Positions 1-7,225 of a stretch of DNA of 42,714 bases are shown one piece after another (position 1 is the first letter of the stretch; each line of letters opens with the position of its first letter). Origin of the DNA: a virus; the IMG/VR virus record IMGVR_UViG_3300031999_000060, positions 1-42,714 of that record; one strand, given 5' to 3'. The position numbers and the translations under genes are program-made. The notes beneath the pieces were generated by a model. The model worked only from the letters and a program-made list of their open reading frames with translations. It was not told the origin of the DNA and did not search any database.

Positions 1-132
1 TATAGATGCAAATTAGATATTTCATTGAACATATCTCCACTGCGGGGGATTACATCGAAAATTGCGGTCATTCCCATTTTTGATATGCCCCCGGGTCTCA
101 TGCCGAATACTAATCTTCCGGGAACGAATTAA
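1..132 (+). CDS. C-terminal end of an upstream phage gene (partial)
   Basis: The first reading frame is open from base 1 to a TAA at 130-132 and gives 43 residues, ending in a Pro/Asn-rich tail (PGLMPNTNLPGTN). It lies 15 bases before the connector gene, in the same direction. It is therefore probably the last gene of the head or portal block that lies outside the window. The fragment is too short for me to recognise a family. Confidence 0.55.
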   Translation, partial: YRCKLDISLNISPLRGITSKIAVIPIFDMPPGLMPNTNLPGTN

Positions 133-147
133 GAAGAAGGTGTCAAA

Positions 148-819
148 ATGACCTTTCAACAAATTCTTGATGAAATCAGGAGTGCCCTGGACGATACCGA
201 AGTTCCTTATCTCTGGCCGGATACGGATCTCTTACACTATACGAACAAGGCCATCGAAATCCTTACCGAAAAGGGATTACTGATTTCCGACGCGAGCACG
301 GCCGCGGTCTGTACGATGTCTCTTAGCCTCCTGGGAGGGCGGAGTTACACCAAGCATCCCAAGATCATCCAGGTCCGGGAGATCTATTTTGCTGGATATA
401 CTTTGCCGATCCACAAAGTGACTCTCTCTTACCTTGCGGCCCATTGGCCGACCTGGAGATCTGCGACCGCTGGAAAGCCCTTGGTATTCACCGAAGACTA
501 CGAATCCGGGAAGGTAACTTTCATTCCTGCGCCCGGTGTGAGTTACACGGCCAATCTTTCAGTCTTCCGGTACGCTTTGACGGATCTTTCTCTTTCTGTC
601 CTGGGTGCCTCCCCGGAGATTCACACCCGTTGGCACAAGTACATCAAAAAAGGTGTACTTTACCAGGCTTATTCCAAGGATGATTCCGAGGGTTACGATC
701 TGGAGCGGGCCATTAAATACGAAAAAGAATTCCTGGCCGATTGCTCCCAGGCCGCATTCGAGGCATATAAATCATCCTATTCATCCCAAACCGCAAGTCC
801 ACATTTAGGGTTTATGTAA
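148..819 (+). CDS. Phage head-tail connector/adaptor-like protein
   Basis: This 223-residue protein begins at an ATG preceded by an AAGAAGG ribosome binding site. Its N-terminal helices read FQQILDEIRSALDD then LLHYTNKAIEIL. That is the usual start of podovirus and siphovirus connector (gp6/gp4-like, DUF6682-type) proteins, which form the ring below the portal. The middle is beta-rich, and the C-terminal half is helical (residues 160-205), as expected of a ring subunit. It stands directly before a P22 gp10-like stabilisation protein, one base apart, which supports a neck role. Identification is by fold-like pattern and position, so the exact family is uncertain. Confidence 0.6.
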   Translation: MTFQQILDEIRSALDDTEVPYLWPDTDLLHYTNKAIEILTEKGLLISDASTAAVCTMSLSLLGGRSYTKHPKIIQVREIYFAGYTLPIHKVTLSYLAAHWPTWRSATAGKPLVFTEDYESGKVTFIPAPGVSYTANLSVFRYALTDLSLSVLGASPEIHTRWHKYIKKGVLYQAYSKDDSEGYDLERAIKYEKEFLADCSQAAFEAYKSSYSSQTASPHLGFM

Positions 820-820
820 A

Positions 821-1798
821 ATGAACACCGCCAAAATCTTAGAGATCAAAGCCTTTAGGGGAATTAAAAACGTCGGCGATTGGGTGAGAATGCCTCCCAA
901 GAATGGAATGGCTTATCTGACCGAAGGTGTGAACCTCGACATAGACAACGATCTCATGCCCCATCGCCGGGATGGATATGGAGCGAAGATCTACGGCGGC
1001 TCCCGCATTCATTCGTTCTGGTCCGATGGGGAAAAGGGCCTCTTCGTCCAGGATCAGGATCTGCGCGAACTGACAAAATATTTTACATCGGTAATTCTCC
1101 ATGAAGACGTGGGCGATTCCCGGATGAACTACACCAAGATCAAGAAGGAAATCGTTTACACGAACGGAAGCGTGATTGCCTATCTTGATGACGAGGGGTT
1201 TCCTCGGACTTTCCCGACCCCGACACAGACCTTCAAGACCGCCATGAAAGCCGGCCACTTGATTGAATATTTCGGCGGCAGACTCTATGTCGCTCGGGGA
1301 GATCAGGTATGGTTTTCCGATCCCATGGCCTGGAGGCAGACCGACGAACGGAAAAACTTCAAACAGTTCAGGGGCTATGTCAACCTCCTCCGGAAAGTCA
1401 AAGACGGCCTCTTTATCTCTGATTCCGAGGCCACTTATTTTATGGGCGGACTCAATCCCCAGGATTCAAACTTGGTCAAGAAGGCAAATTACCCGGCCAT
1501 CCTGGGGACGGATGCGGTGATCGACGGGAATTTTGTTGGCCAAGGGGATACCCAAGGGATCGTGGTGATCTGGCTCTCGAAGTTTGGGTTCTGCGTAGGG
1601 GCTGATGGTGGACAGTTCAGCAATGCCACCCCGGATTTCTACCAGGCGCGAATTACGCACCCGGGCGCGGCCATAGTTCGCAAAAACAATGGCTACTTTC
1701 AATACCTGGTATCCCAAAAGGATTCACCGGATGTTACTCTTAATTTCACTTCCACGCCCTTGACCTCTACGGGATCGATGAGCTTTGCGATTTCATGA
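821..1798 (+). CDS. P22 gp10-like packaged-DNA stabilisation / tail-neck protein
   Basis: The protein has 325 residues. Its N-terminus carries the pattern FRGIKNVGDW followed by EGVNLDIDNDLMPHRRDGY. This is the typical opening of P22 gp10-type head-completion proteins and related podovirus neck/tail proteins: a GI.N segment, then VN.DID followed by RRDGY. The rest is a succession of short beta segments (YFGGRLYVARG, GLFISDSEATYF), consistent with a beta-propeller. It follows the connector gene and precedes tail genes, so it probably plugs the portal-connector channel after packaging. It overlaps the next gene by four bases (ATGA). It is shorter than P22 gp10 (about 470 residues) but has no visible break. 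Confidence 0.72.
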   Translation: MNTAKILEIKAFRGIKNVGDWVRMPPKNGMAYLTEGVNLDIDNDLMPHRRDGYGAKIYGGSRIHSFWSDGEKGLFVQDQDLRELTKYFTSVILHEDVGDSRMNYTKIKKEIVYTNGSVIAYLDDEGFPRTFPTPTQTFKTAMKAGHLIEYFGGRLYVARGDQVWFSDPMAWRQTDERKNFKQFRGYVNLLRKVKDGLFISDSEATYFMGGLNPQDSNLVKKANYPAILGTDAVIDGNFVGQGDTQGIVVIWLSKFGFCVGADGGQFSNATPDFYQARITHPGAAIVRKNNGYFQYLVSQKDSPDVTLNFTSTPLTSTGSMSFAIS

Positions 1799-2163
1799 GT
1801 TATTGCCCAGAACATAAGAAAATTGGCCTATGTACGAATTGTCATCGAAAAACTGTCGAAGGATTTACCAGATGCACAAAATGTGCAAAATCTCATCTCT
1901 TCCATCAAAAACGGAGAGATCTGAAAATCAGACCGATCAAAAGGAAGTTGGGACTATGTTGGGATTGTGATGAACCGGAGATCCCAGGAAGAGGAAGATG
2001 TCAACGGCACCTTGGATTACATCACAAAGCACTTAGAAGACGCAGGGAAAAAATGATGAAAATGGGGAGATGTCGGAGTTGCTGGGCACCATTGGAATTG
2101 ACCGACATGGACAAGGGAAAAAAGAAGTGCATCTTCTGTAGGGAGAGGTTATGGAAATTTTAA
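1795..2163 (+). CDS. Cys-rich zinc-finger-like protein, 122 aa
   Basis: This small basic protein contains three successive Cys clusters. Residues about 13-32 hold CTNC and CTKC, residues about 55-73 hold CWDC and C.RH, and residues about 93-116 hold CRSC and CIFC. Each looks like one zinc knuckle, and Lys/Arg-rich linkers separate them. It starts in a four-base overlap with the stabilisation protein and ends 13 bases inside the metallophosphoesterase gene, so it is co-translated with them. A nucleic-acid-binding role is reasonable for such a protein but is inferred. It belongs to a four-gene non-structural cassette within the virion operon. I do not recognise a named family. Confidence 0.6.
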   Translation: MSYCPEHKKIGLCTNCHRKTVEGFTRCTKCAKSHLFHQKRRDLKIRPIKRKLGLCWDCDEPEIPGRGRCQRHLGLHHKALRRRREKMMKMGRCRSCWAPLELTDMDKGKKKCIFCRERLWKF

Positions 2164-2993
2164 AGTCTTCACTTCCGTATGATCACGATCTGGTTCTCTT
2201 TTCAGATTTTCATTACGGAACGAAACTTCTGGAGGAAACAGCGGTTGATCGAGTAAGAGAGACATTGGAGACTAAGAATACTTTCGGGATATTTGGTGGA
2301 GATGTATGCGAAGCTATCACCGTTATCGACAAACGGTGGAATCCGGAATCGGATCGCAGATTATTGCCACTCCAGCAATACAAAGATACGAAGGAAGAAT
2401 TCTTCCGTCCCCTTCGTAAGAAGATTATCGCAGCCATGATTGGCAATCACGACTGGCGGCTTGCGGCTATTTTTGGAAATTATCTCAAAGACGAAATCTG
2501 TGCGGATCTTAATATTCCATATGGCGGATACACACAGAAAATGGCGATCACCGATCCTAAAGGCAAAATGCTTTATAAGATTTTTTATACCCATGGCTTT
2601 GGGCGTGTTTATTCCTATGCCGATGACCCGATCCGTAGGGAAGCCAACATGAAACTCCAGTTGAAACGCAAACTCCAGGATAAAGCCGGGGACTGCGAGA
2701 TCATGGCCATCGGGCATTCCCATAAACTCATTGTGGTGGAACCCACGGCGCGACTCTATCTTTATGATGACGGTCATAAGATCAAGGCTGCATACACAAC
2801 GGGCATGAGCGGTGAGAAATTCATTCCTGCCGATCATCGCTGGTATGTCAACACCGGATCTTTTATGAGACTTTACCGGGAAGGCGTAATTGGATATGGA
2901 GAATTGATGGGATATGACCCGGTCGATCTTGGGTTCGCAGTCATCGAATGCCGGTCAGGTAAAATAGTCGGTATCAGGAAGAAGGCTATCTAA
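2151..2993 (+). CDS. Calcineurin-like metallophosphoesterase
   Basis: This 280-residue protein has the metallophosphoesterase signature in order: D-x-H at residues 19-21 (FSDFHYG), GGD at 49-51, GNHD at 98-101, a single His in YTHG at 148, and GHSH at 188-191. These residues bind two metal ions in enzymes that cleave phosphomono- or diesters, including Mre11-like nucleases, cyclic-nucleotide phosphodiesterases and protein phosphatases. All key residues are present, so it should be active. The substrate cannot be read from the sequence. It sits among tail genes, between a zinc-finger gene and small genes, rather than in the replication region. A role in nucleic-acid or nucleotide processing is inference. 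Confidence 0.85.
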   Translation: MEILKSSLPYDHDLVLFSDFHYGTKLLEETAVDRVRETLETKNTFGIFGGDVCEAITVIDKRWNPESDRRLLPLQQYKDTKEEFFRPLRKKIIAAMIGNHDWRLAAIFGNYLKDEICADLNIPYGGYTQKMAITDPKGKMLYKIFYTHGFGRVYSYADDPIRREANMKLQLKRKLQDKAGDCEIMAIGHSHKLIVVEPTARLYLYDDGHKIKAAYTTGMSGEKFIPADHRWYVNTGSFMRLYREGVIGYGELMGYDPVDLGFAVIECRSGKIVGIRKKAI

Positions 2994-3226
2994 TGAAGTG
3001 GGAGGAAGTCAAAAATTTAGGTTCGGCGCATTATAAATCCGGTCTGGTCGAACCCCTTGATCTTTATAAATCCGGAAACATGCTCCAGGATTGGGTGATC
3101 GGCGAAATTATGCAGCATGCCTATCGCAATCGGACGCAACTTTGTAAAAAGATCTCCATCCAGGATATGGAGAAAATCAAACATTTTGCGGAAATCTTAA
3201 TTTCCTTCGCTGAGGAGAATATCTAA
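2993..3226 (+). CDS. Small phage protein, DUF3310-like pattern
   Basis: The 77-residue product starts in a TAATG overlap with the phosphoesterase stop. Its N-terminal half reads HYKSG..EPLDLYKSGNMLQDW then IMQHAYRNR. This resembles the HY...EPiD.i...g.l..Fa...IikYa.R layout of DUF3310-type phage proteins found near nucleotide metabolism genes, although the usual Lys-rich ending differs. It is mostly helical, with no membrane segment. It is translationally coupled to its neighbours on both sides by single-base overlaps. The function is unknown. Confidence 0.55.
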   Translation: MKWEEVKNLGSAHYKSGLVEPLDLYKSGNMLQDWVIGEIMQHAYRNRTQLCKKISIQDMEKIKHFAEILISFAEENI

Positions 3227-3417
3227 TGCCAGGACAAAAACAGGGTAAAAGGGGTTCCCGGAAGATTGGGCGCAATAAGACCAAATGCGGTCGATATAAG
3301 TTAGAAGGCCGACGCGAGAAGAATAAAAAGCGCCGGATCGCAACCCAAAAACGCAAAGAAGAAAAGAAACGCAAGAAATTAGAACTTAGAAAAGGAGACG
3401 ACAATGCTCAGATTTAG
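3226..3417 (+). CDS. Very basic small phage protein (KGSRKIGRN type)
   Basis: This 63-residue protein is about half Lys and Arg. It opens with KQGKRGSRKIGRNKTKCGRY, a motif seen in small proteins between tail genes of many environmental phages. The C-terminal half is a Lys/Glu/Arg-rich helix. The start is in a TAATG overlap with the preceding gene, and the end overlaps the next gene by 14 bases. The charge suggests nucleic-acid or ribosome binding, but that is inferred from composition only. I know of no assigned function. Confidence 0.55.
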   Translation: MPGQKQGKRGSRKIGRNKTKCGRYKLEGRREKNKKRRIATQKRKEEKKRKKLELRKGDDNAQI

Positions 3418-4168
3418 TACAGGTTTAAGACAATATCTACAAGGCGGAGGCTGCATGCGTAAAGCCTTCTGCGATTCGATCCTGAAGATCTATTCAGGAG
3501 TGGCCCCAGCCACGGCGGATCTCGCTGCCCCGAGTGGAGATCTACTTGTGGAAATAACGAAGGCATCTGGATCTTATTCTCATGATGCGGTTTCCACGGC
3601 CAAGCAGTCCTTAGTCACCATCACTGCTTACGCCCAAGGTAATAAGAATATCATTGTAATCGACGGAGTAACATTTTCGTACACTGCTCTCGGATCGTCC
3701 TCAGTCACCATAATTGCCACGGCATTAGTGGCATTAATAGACGCAGACTTAACGATCTCAGTTTGTGCCTCGTCCCAAGCGGGTTTGATCCATATCAAAT
3801 CCAAATTCCCCGGGGAAGAATATACTATTACGGTAAGTGCGGGGGATGGGGGCGGTGCAGCGCCGGGACTAAGCGAAAATTCTCCGGCAAAATCGCGCAT
3901 CGATGCTCTTCATTTGGGTGTTCCGGCTGCGGGCGTGATCGCCAAAGAAACAGGGTATGCTTGGTCCGGTGAAATAACACAGACGGGAACGGCTGGTTAT
4001 TTCCGTTTAGTCCAGACCACGGATGATGGTGATGAAAACGATGATGATATTCGTCTCCAGGGCAATATCTCGACTTCGGGGGCCGAATTGAATCTGAGTA
4101 ATCTAAACCTGGTTGATGGTGCCACACTCACTATCGATACGTTCCAGTTGACCGAACCGGCTGCATAA
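3404..4168 (+). CDS. Phage tail/virion structural protein, 254 aa
   Basis: The ATG at 3404 follows an AAAGGAGACGACA ribosome binding site. The protein begins MLRFSTGLRQYLQGGGCM and then ILKIYSGVAPATAD. This pattern (RFSTGLR...G...., then IYSG..P..AD, then a G-L-L-EIT-like strand) recurs in small structural proteins encoded after the connector in environmental podoviruses. The rest is beta-rich with Thr, Ser and Ala and no Cys after residue 124, as expected of a virion surface or tail decoration protein. The 4980 gene has a comparable architecture. The role within the tail is not defined. Confidence 0.55.
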   Translation: MLRFSTGLRQYLQGGGCMRKAFCDSILKIYSGVAPATADLAAPSGDLLVEITKASGSYSHDAVSTAKQSLVTITAYAQGNKNIIVIDGVTFSYTALGSSSVTIIATALVALIDADLTISVCASSQAGLIHIKSKFPGEEYTITVSAGDGGGAAPGLSENSPAKSRIDALHLGVPAAGVIAKETGYAWSGEITQTGTAGYFRLVQTTDDGDENDDDIRLQGNISTSGAELNLSNLNLVDGATLTIDTFQLTEPAA

Positions 4169-4175
4169 ATATTAT

Positions 4176-4249
4176 AGCAGGATAGTTCAGTGGTAGAACA
4201 CAGGGCCCATACCCCTGAGTCAGGAGTTCGATTCTCCTTCCTGCATCCA
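4176..4249 (+). tRNA. tRNA with CAT anticodon and initiator-tRNA features
   Basis: A complete 74-base cloverleaf can be folded. The acceptor (4176-4182 with 4239-4245) has an A1xA72 mismatch followed by G2:C71 and C3:G70. The D stem is GTTC/GAAC, and the anticodon stem is CAGGG/CCCTG around loop CCCATAC, with the anticodon CAT at 4208-4210. The T arm is AGGAG/CTCCT with loop TTCGATT, and the gene-encoded CCA is at 4247-4249. Three consecutive G:C pairs in the anticodon stem and an unpaired 1:72 position are hallmarks of bacterial initiator tRNA. Odd points are C33 in place of the near-universal U33, T73 as discriminator and a T11:A24 pair as in elongators. Elongator Met or lysidine-type Ile remain possible. 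Confidence 0.8.
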
Positions 4250-4276
4250 TCCCTCTCTTAAAGGAGAAATACCAAG

Positions 4277-5005
4277 GTGCCAGCAAAAGGGCAGAAACTT
4301 TCTGCTGAAACCAGACTAAAAATTAGTTTGGGAAATAAAGGAAAATCCAGAAAAGGCCATCCGTTTTCCAAGGAAGTTGCTATTCGTTTCGGGATAGAAC
4401 GCAAAGGGTCTGGTAACCCCATGTTTGGAAAACATCATTCAGAAGAGACTGGGAAAAAGATGTCGGCCAGTCACATAGGAATGAAATGTCCTTGGATTAC
4501 CGAAATGCTTCTTGGTAAACCGAATGTTAATTTAGGAAGAAAACGGACAGAGGAACAGAAGAAAAAACTTCGTGGGCGTATTCCATGGAATAAAGGCAAA
4601 CCTAATCCTTTATTTTGTGGAAAAAATAATCCCAAGTGGAAAGATGGTATTTCATTAGACAAAAAACGATATATGAAAATCTGCCGAGATAAACGGCGGG
4701 CCAAAAAGAAAGGTAATGGTGGAGATTATAGACCGGCGGATTGGGAAGTCCTCAAAAAACGCTATGGCAATACATGTCCTATCTGTCTAAAATCAGAACC
4801 GGAGATTCAATTAACACCTGATCACATAGTGCCGATTTCTCTTGGTGGATCAAATTTTATCGAGAATATTCAACCTCTTTGTATGAAATGCAATTTAAAA
4901 AAACATCAAAAAGTTTTTAAAATTAATTCGGGGGGACAATTTGAAATAGTCTTTTCTGTTCCTCCAAAGGAGATCTTCGATGGCCGTAAGTTCTGTCTTA
5001 AGTAA
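4277..5005 (+). CDS. NUMOD3-HNH homing endonuclease
   Basis: This 242-residue protein has a GTG start 9 bases after an AAAGGAG site. NUMOD3-like DNA-binding segments occupy the N-terminal half (residues about 5-25 and 38-60, the latter containing GNPMFGKHHSEETGKKMS, and again near 85-115). An HNH nuclease follows at about 165-205: CPIC, then LTPDHIVPISLGGSNFIENI, then QPLCMKCN. These are features of free-standing homing endonucleases that nick DNA and copy themselves into phage genomes. It lies directly after the tRNA and overlaps the next structural gene by 26 bases, and that gene's ribosome binding site lies inside its last codons. The pattern suggests insertion of a tRNA-endonuclease unit between two tail genes. 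Confidence 0.85.
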   Translation: MPAKGQKLSAETRLKISLGNKGKSRKGHPFSKEVAIRFGIERKGSGNPMFGKHHSEETGKKMSASHIGMKCPWITEMLLGKPNVNLGRKRTEEQKKKLRGRIPWNKGKPNPLFCGKNNPKWKDGISLDKKRYMKICRDKRRAKKKGNGGDYRPADWEVLKKRYGNTCPICLKSEPEIQLTPDHIVPISLGGSNFIENIQPLCMKCNLKKHQKVFKINSGGQFEIVFSVPPKEIFDGRKFCLK

Positions 5006-5663
5006 TCATTTTAAGTATCAGCGGGACAAAGGACTGATCAATCTTTTAACGGACAGCATAAAAGTCCTACTCATGCGCACACTCTTTACTTTTAACAAAG
5101 ATTCCCATGCCGCGCTGATCAATGTCAAGACGACGAGTGGGGTCATTTCCTCGCTGACCTTCGCTAATACTGGAAATACTCTCACCCGGGGGGCCGGCAA
5201 TTTCATCACCAATGGCTTTGTGGTCGGGATGCGGATCACGACCAATTCCGCCAATCCAAACAATCAAGGACCGTTCTTGATTTCTGTTTTAGCCCAGAGT
5301 GTTCTTACGGTCACAGATATGGCTGGCGCAGACCCCACGCTAACGACCGGGACCGCAAGCAATGTCACCGTGACCGGGAATGATGAATTGCCCACGAGTG
5401 GAGGATATACAGCCGATGATATGGTCTTAACTGGCCAGACCTTGACCGAAGACAATAGTGCCGATGTTAGTGTCATGCTCTGCGATGATGTGTCTTGGAC
5501 GGGAACGCCTGGCGGCTTTGGCCCGGCAGCCGGCGCCATCCTATACGATGATGAATCCACATCCGGTTATACCATTATCGGCTATCTCAACTTTGGCACC
5601 GATCAGACTGTAGCCGAAGGCGCGAGCCTTATTCTCGAAGGATTAGGCATTCAATCGGCTTAG
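4980..5663 (+). CDS. Phage virion structural protein, 227 aa
   Basis: The start follows an AAAGGAGATCTTCG site that lies inside the homing-endonuclease gene. The opening, LSNHFKYQRDKGLINLLTDS then IKVLLMRTLFTFNKDSHA, matches a widespread family of small phage structural proteins (NHFKyql.kg.Idf..Dt.kv.LM...F.F.kd.Ha). The middle is Thr- and Gly-rich beta sequence (residues 55-120), and the C-terminus is again conserved (YTIIGYLNFGTDQT, then a G..L...gI end). It probably forms part of the tail tube or a tail accessory. The intact RBS shows that the upstream insertion did not disturb its expression. Confidence 0.6.
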   Translation: MAVSSVLSNHFKYQRDKGLINLLTDSIKVLLMRTLFTFNKDSHAALINVKTTSGVISSLTFANTGNTLTRGAGNFITNGFVVGMRITTNSANPNNQGPFLISVLAQSVLTVTDMAGADPTLTTGTASNVTVTGNDELPTSGGYTADDMVLTGQTLTEDNSADVSVMLCDDVSWTGTPGGFGPAAGAILYDDESTSGYTIIGYLNFGTDQTVAEGASLILEGLGIQSA

Positions 5664-5698
5664 ATTTTCACTGTGCTGATTTTTGAGGGAGTTTCCTG

Positions 5699-7225
5699 AT
5701 GGCCTACGACCCATATACCAAATCCCTGTTGCACTTTAACGGGGTCAATCAAAGTCAGGTCTTTACTGACGAATTGGGAAGCGTGTGGACTGCCACCGGG
5801 ACTTCGCAGTTAGACACTGCGGTAAAAGTCTTCGGAAGTGCCTCCATGCACAATACCGGGAACGGGAATTATATTTCCGCTCCTTTTAATGCTGCGTTGA
5901 ATCCGGGGACGGGAAACTTTACTTTAGATTTCAGATTTAAGTGGAATGGAAACCCGGCGTCCGCCGCATTCTTCCAGATGGGTCCATCTAATAGCGACGG
6001 TTGTAAATTAATTTGGGTTAGCAACACCTTAAATTTTACCATTAATAATACAGGTTACAATTTCGCTTGGACCCCATCAGCATCTACCTGGTATCATATT
6101 GCCATAACAAGACAGGCGGGAACTTTACGGGCATGGGTAGATGGCGCCCAAAAGGGAGCGGATACGACCGGTGCGGGGGATATAAGCCCTGCCAGCGGTA
6201 CTATGTATATCGGCCATTATATCGGCGTCGGTTATGAACCAAATGCTTGGTTCGATGAACTCCGTTGGAGCAATGGAATAGCCCGCTGGTCCACCACCTT
6301 CGATCCACCATTTTATGAGTATGGCGGATCGCTATTCGTTTCTGACTCCAGTATCGTCATTCCGACAGTAACCAATCAAATGACGATAACGGCAGAGAAG
6401 TTTTGGGCCCTTGGCTCCCTGGTTATCCCCACTCTTTATAATGAGGCCTGGACGGGAGATGCCGATAATGATCTACCCGTTTTAACGTGCGTAGCAACTG
6501 GGCATGACGGAACGGCGGAATTATCCGTTACTCTTCCAAATATCACGATCTCCGCCACTGGATTAACCGGCGGAATCGGAAGTCTCTCGCAAACTTTGCA
6601 TGGTTTAACTATACAATCGCATGGTTTAACCGGTCAAATCGGACAACTGATTGCGACTCTTCCAACCCTAATTATTGCGGCAACCGGTTCCATCGAAAGA
6701 CATGGAACTCTGGCCATAACCCTGCCCCTCTTCTATATCAATGCCCACGGGGAATACACTCCGCTGGGTCCGATATATCGCGTGACGGTTTTAAATCCCA
6801 AAAATATGGCGGTGACTGAATATGACCTCTTCGATTTCAATTCCTTCGGATTTTTCAATGGCATACTTCTTGGGGCAAAGTCAGACGGAATTTATCCGCT
6901 GGCTGGAGAAAATGATGAAGGAACGGCCATCGATGCCTCCTGGATGCTCGGCCAATTCCTTCTCGACATCCTTCGCCCAAGGGATCTCTATATCTTCGGA
7001 CGAGGAGGCGGAAGCTATAAGACAATCATCGTAGGAGATGAGGATACCGAAAACGAAGTGACAGTGAGTTATCTCCTATCCAATCTAAACGAGGAACGGG
7101 TGAAACTGCCCAGGGGCCTGGAGCCCACTTACATGCAGATCGGATTCGAGAACGTGGATGGCGCGGACTTCGAGATCGACTCCATCCAGGTCTATGCACA
7201 GAAGATGAGGACTGCGAGAAAATAA
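5699..7225 (+). CDS. Tail fibre-like protein with LamG domain and tandem repeats
   Basis: Residues about 1-205 form a concanavalin/laminin-G type jellyroll. The signs are LHFNG at the start, then FTLDFRFKWNG, TWYHIAITRQ, LRAWVDG and WFDELRWSNGIARW. Such domains bind sugars or glycoproteins, so a receptor- or surface-binding role is likely. Residues about 270-355 hold four tandem 21-residue beta repeats (G.L..TLP.L.I.A.G). The C-terminal 150 residues (YRVTVLNPKNMAVTEYDLFD onwards) form a separate domain, perhaps for attachment to the tail. It starts after a GAGGGAG site and overlaps the next gene in TAATG. Its position after small tail proteins agrees with a fibre or tail-tip protein. Confidence 0.7.
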   Translation: MAYDPYTKSLLHFNGVNQSQVFTDELGSVWTATGTSQLDTAVKVFGSASMHNTGNGNYISAPFNAALNPGTGNFTLDFRFKWNGNPASAAFFQMGPSNSDGCKLIWVSNTLNFTINNTGYNFAWTPSASTWYHIAITRQAGTLRAWVDGAQKGADTTGAGDISPASGTMYIGHYIGVGYEPNAWFDELRWSNGIARWSTTFDPPFYEYGGSLFVSDSSIVIPTVTNQMTITAEKFWALGSLVIPTLYNEAWTGDADNDLPVLTCVATGHDGTAELSVTLPNITISATGLTGGIGSLSQTLHGLTIQSHGLTGQIGQLIATLPTLIIAATGSIERHGTLAITLPLFYINAHGEYTPLGPIYRVTVLNPKNMAVTEYDLFDFNSFGFFNGILLGAKSDGIYPLAGENDEGTAIDASWMLGQFLLDILRPRDLYIFGRGGGSYKTIIVGDEDTENEVTVSYLLSNLNEERVKLPRGLEPTYMQIGFENVDGADFEIDSIQVYAQKMRTARK

